From: Comamonadaceae bacterium ALPHA2B
GTDB lineage: Bacteria; Pseudomonadota; Gammaproteobacteria; Burkholderiales; Burkholderiaceae_C
Length of the DNA: 64,000 nucleotides
NCBI GenBank assembly: GCA_005503065.1
Contig: SCOE01000021.1
Coordinates: forward strand, 1 to 64,000
Direction: 5' to 3'
This document shows, one piece after another, positions 63,509-64,000 of this stretch (the first letter of the stretch is position 1; each line of letters opens with the position of its first letter). The position numbers and the translations under genes are program-made. Below the pieces are notes generated by a model. That model saw nothing but the letters and a program-made list of their open reading frames with translations, searched no databases and had not been told where the DNA came from.

Positions 63509-64000
63509 TCAATCCGGCCTGAGCGCGGACAGCGCCGCCGCGAATTCGGGGGTGCCGCGGCGCAGGTCCTGCACCACGCGGCCGTGGTCGATGCGCAGCA
63601 GCCGGTCGGCCAATGCGGCCTCGCGGCGCAGATGGGTGGCGATCAGCAGCGTGTGGCCGGCAGCGCGCACGCGCAGCCGGGCCAGCAGGTCGTGGGCGGT
63701 GGCGGCGTCGAGCGCCTCGGTCGCCTCGTCCAGCAGCCACAGCGGCCGGGCATGGAGGAAGAGGCGCGCCAGCGCCAGGCGGCGGGCCTGGCCGCCCGAG
63801 AGGCCGAGCCCGCCCTCGCCCAGCGGCGTATCGAGTTGCGCCCGCAGCGCCGCGACGTCGGCGCCCAGGCCGGCATCGTCGAGCGCGGCGCGCAGTGCGC
63901 CGTCGTCGGCCGTCGGATCGGCGACGCGGAGGTTGTCGCGCAGCGAATCCTCGAACAGGTCGATGCGCTGCGTGAGCCAGCTGGCGGCCAGCGCCTGCAC
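63509..64000 (-). CDS. cydC: Thiol/heme ABC exporter subunit CydC, C-terminal part (cut by window edge)
   Basis: Only the last 163 residues are in the window; the gene continues past the right edge. They cover the ATPase end: signature LSGGQARRLALARLFLHA, Walker B LWLLDEATEALDA, the switch histidine ATHLR, and RLLRIDHGRVV. CydCD exports cysteine/glutathione and is needed for bd oxidase assembly. It ends 33 bp before cydA. Whether it is CydC or CydD cannot be fixed from this part, but the usual gene order (cydDCAB) favours CydC. Confidence 0.8.
   Translation of the reverse strand: MQALAASWLTQRIDLFEDSLRDNLRVADPTADDGALRAALDDAGLGADVAALRAQLDTPLGEGGLGLSGGQARRLALARLFLHARPLWLLDEATEALDAATAHDLLARLRVRAAGHTLLIATHLRREAALADRLLRIDHGRVVQDLRRGTPEFAAALSALRPD

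Overview
The window is about 64 kb of dense, GC-rich DNA with short intergenic gaps. The gene families suggest a soil or plant-associated betaproteobacterium of the Comamonadaceae (Variovorax/Acidovorax type). The signs are several orphan Bug (tripartite tricarboxylate) receptors, a quinate/shikimate-type operon with a QuiC-like dehydratase, an oxygen-dependent phenylacetate (paa) operon, a class III-like PHA synthase, and intergenic repeats typical of that family. No rRNA, tRNA, CRISPR array, insertion sequence or replication origin was seen.

Layout. 0.07-3.2 kb: a hypothetical protein and two MFS transporters. 3.3-11.2 kb: a minus-strand operon (quiC, MFS, aroE-like, orphan TRAP receptor dctP), a second aroE-like gene and a divergent IclR regulator. 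An operator upstream of quiC has the PobR/PcaU arrangement. 11.1-11.9 kb: an AT-richer stretch without a clear gene. 11.9-14.9 kb: a membrane diguanylate cyclase, a DUF5990 protein, and a membrane protein coupled to a DUF421 protein. 14.9-28.8 kb: a catabolic island in which the module 'divergent LysR / Bug receptor / FAD oxidoreductase' occurs twice, with a class V aminotransferase, a class III CoA-transferase, a hydroxyacyl-CoA-type dehydrogenase, an acetoacetate decarboxylase, an AraC regulator and a third Bug receptor. 28.9-33.3 kb: an esterase, an SDR, a GNAT protein and a PhaC/PhaE pair on the minus strand. 33.5-39.5 kb: a ROK-controlled sugar ABC importer with a PfkB kinase. 39.6-43.6 kb: an aldo/keto reductase, a rhomboid protease, an HcaT-like MFS and chorismate synthase. 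43.7-46.0 kb: a decayed patch with a twice-frameshifted lipoprotein gene and the deletion-fused remains of a two-partner secretion locus, preceded by an octanucleotide tandem repeat. 46.0-50.9 kb: a branched-chain-amino-acid-type ABC importer with a fused LivM-LivG. 51.0-58.0 kb: paaGIKABCDE plus a TetR regulator. 58.1-59.6 kb: paaY, an EthD protein and a cupin. 59.8-64.0 kb: a GbsR/MarR regulator and cydC(partial)-cydA-cydB-cydX.

Two aromatic routes dominate. Quinate/shikimate would be funnelled by dehydrogenase and dehydratase steps to protocatechuate; the ring-cleavage genes are outside the window. Phenylacetate is activated (PaaK), epoxidised (PaaABCDE) and isomerised (PaaG); paaZ, paaF, paaH and paaJ are not seen here. 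The most novel-looking parts are the twice-repeated LysR/Bug/FAD-oxidoreductase module and the translationally coupled dehydrogenase-decarboxylase set beside it. Several small dispersed repeats also recur at gene ends, including one that has become coding sequence inside quiC. Functions were assigned by reading motifs and context; no database search was run.
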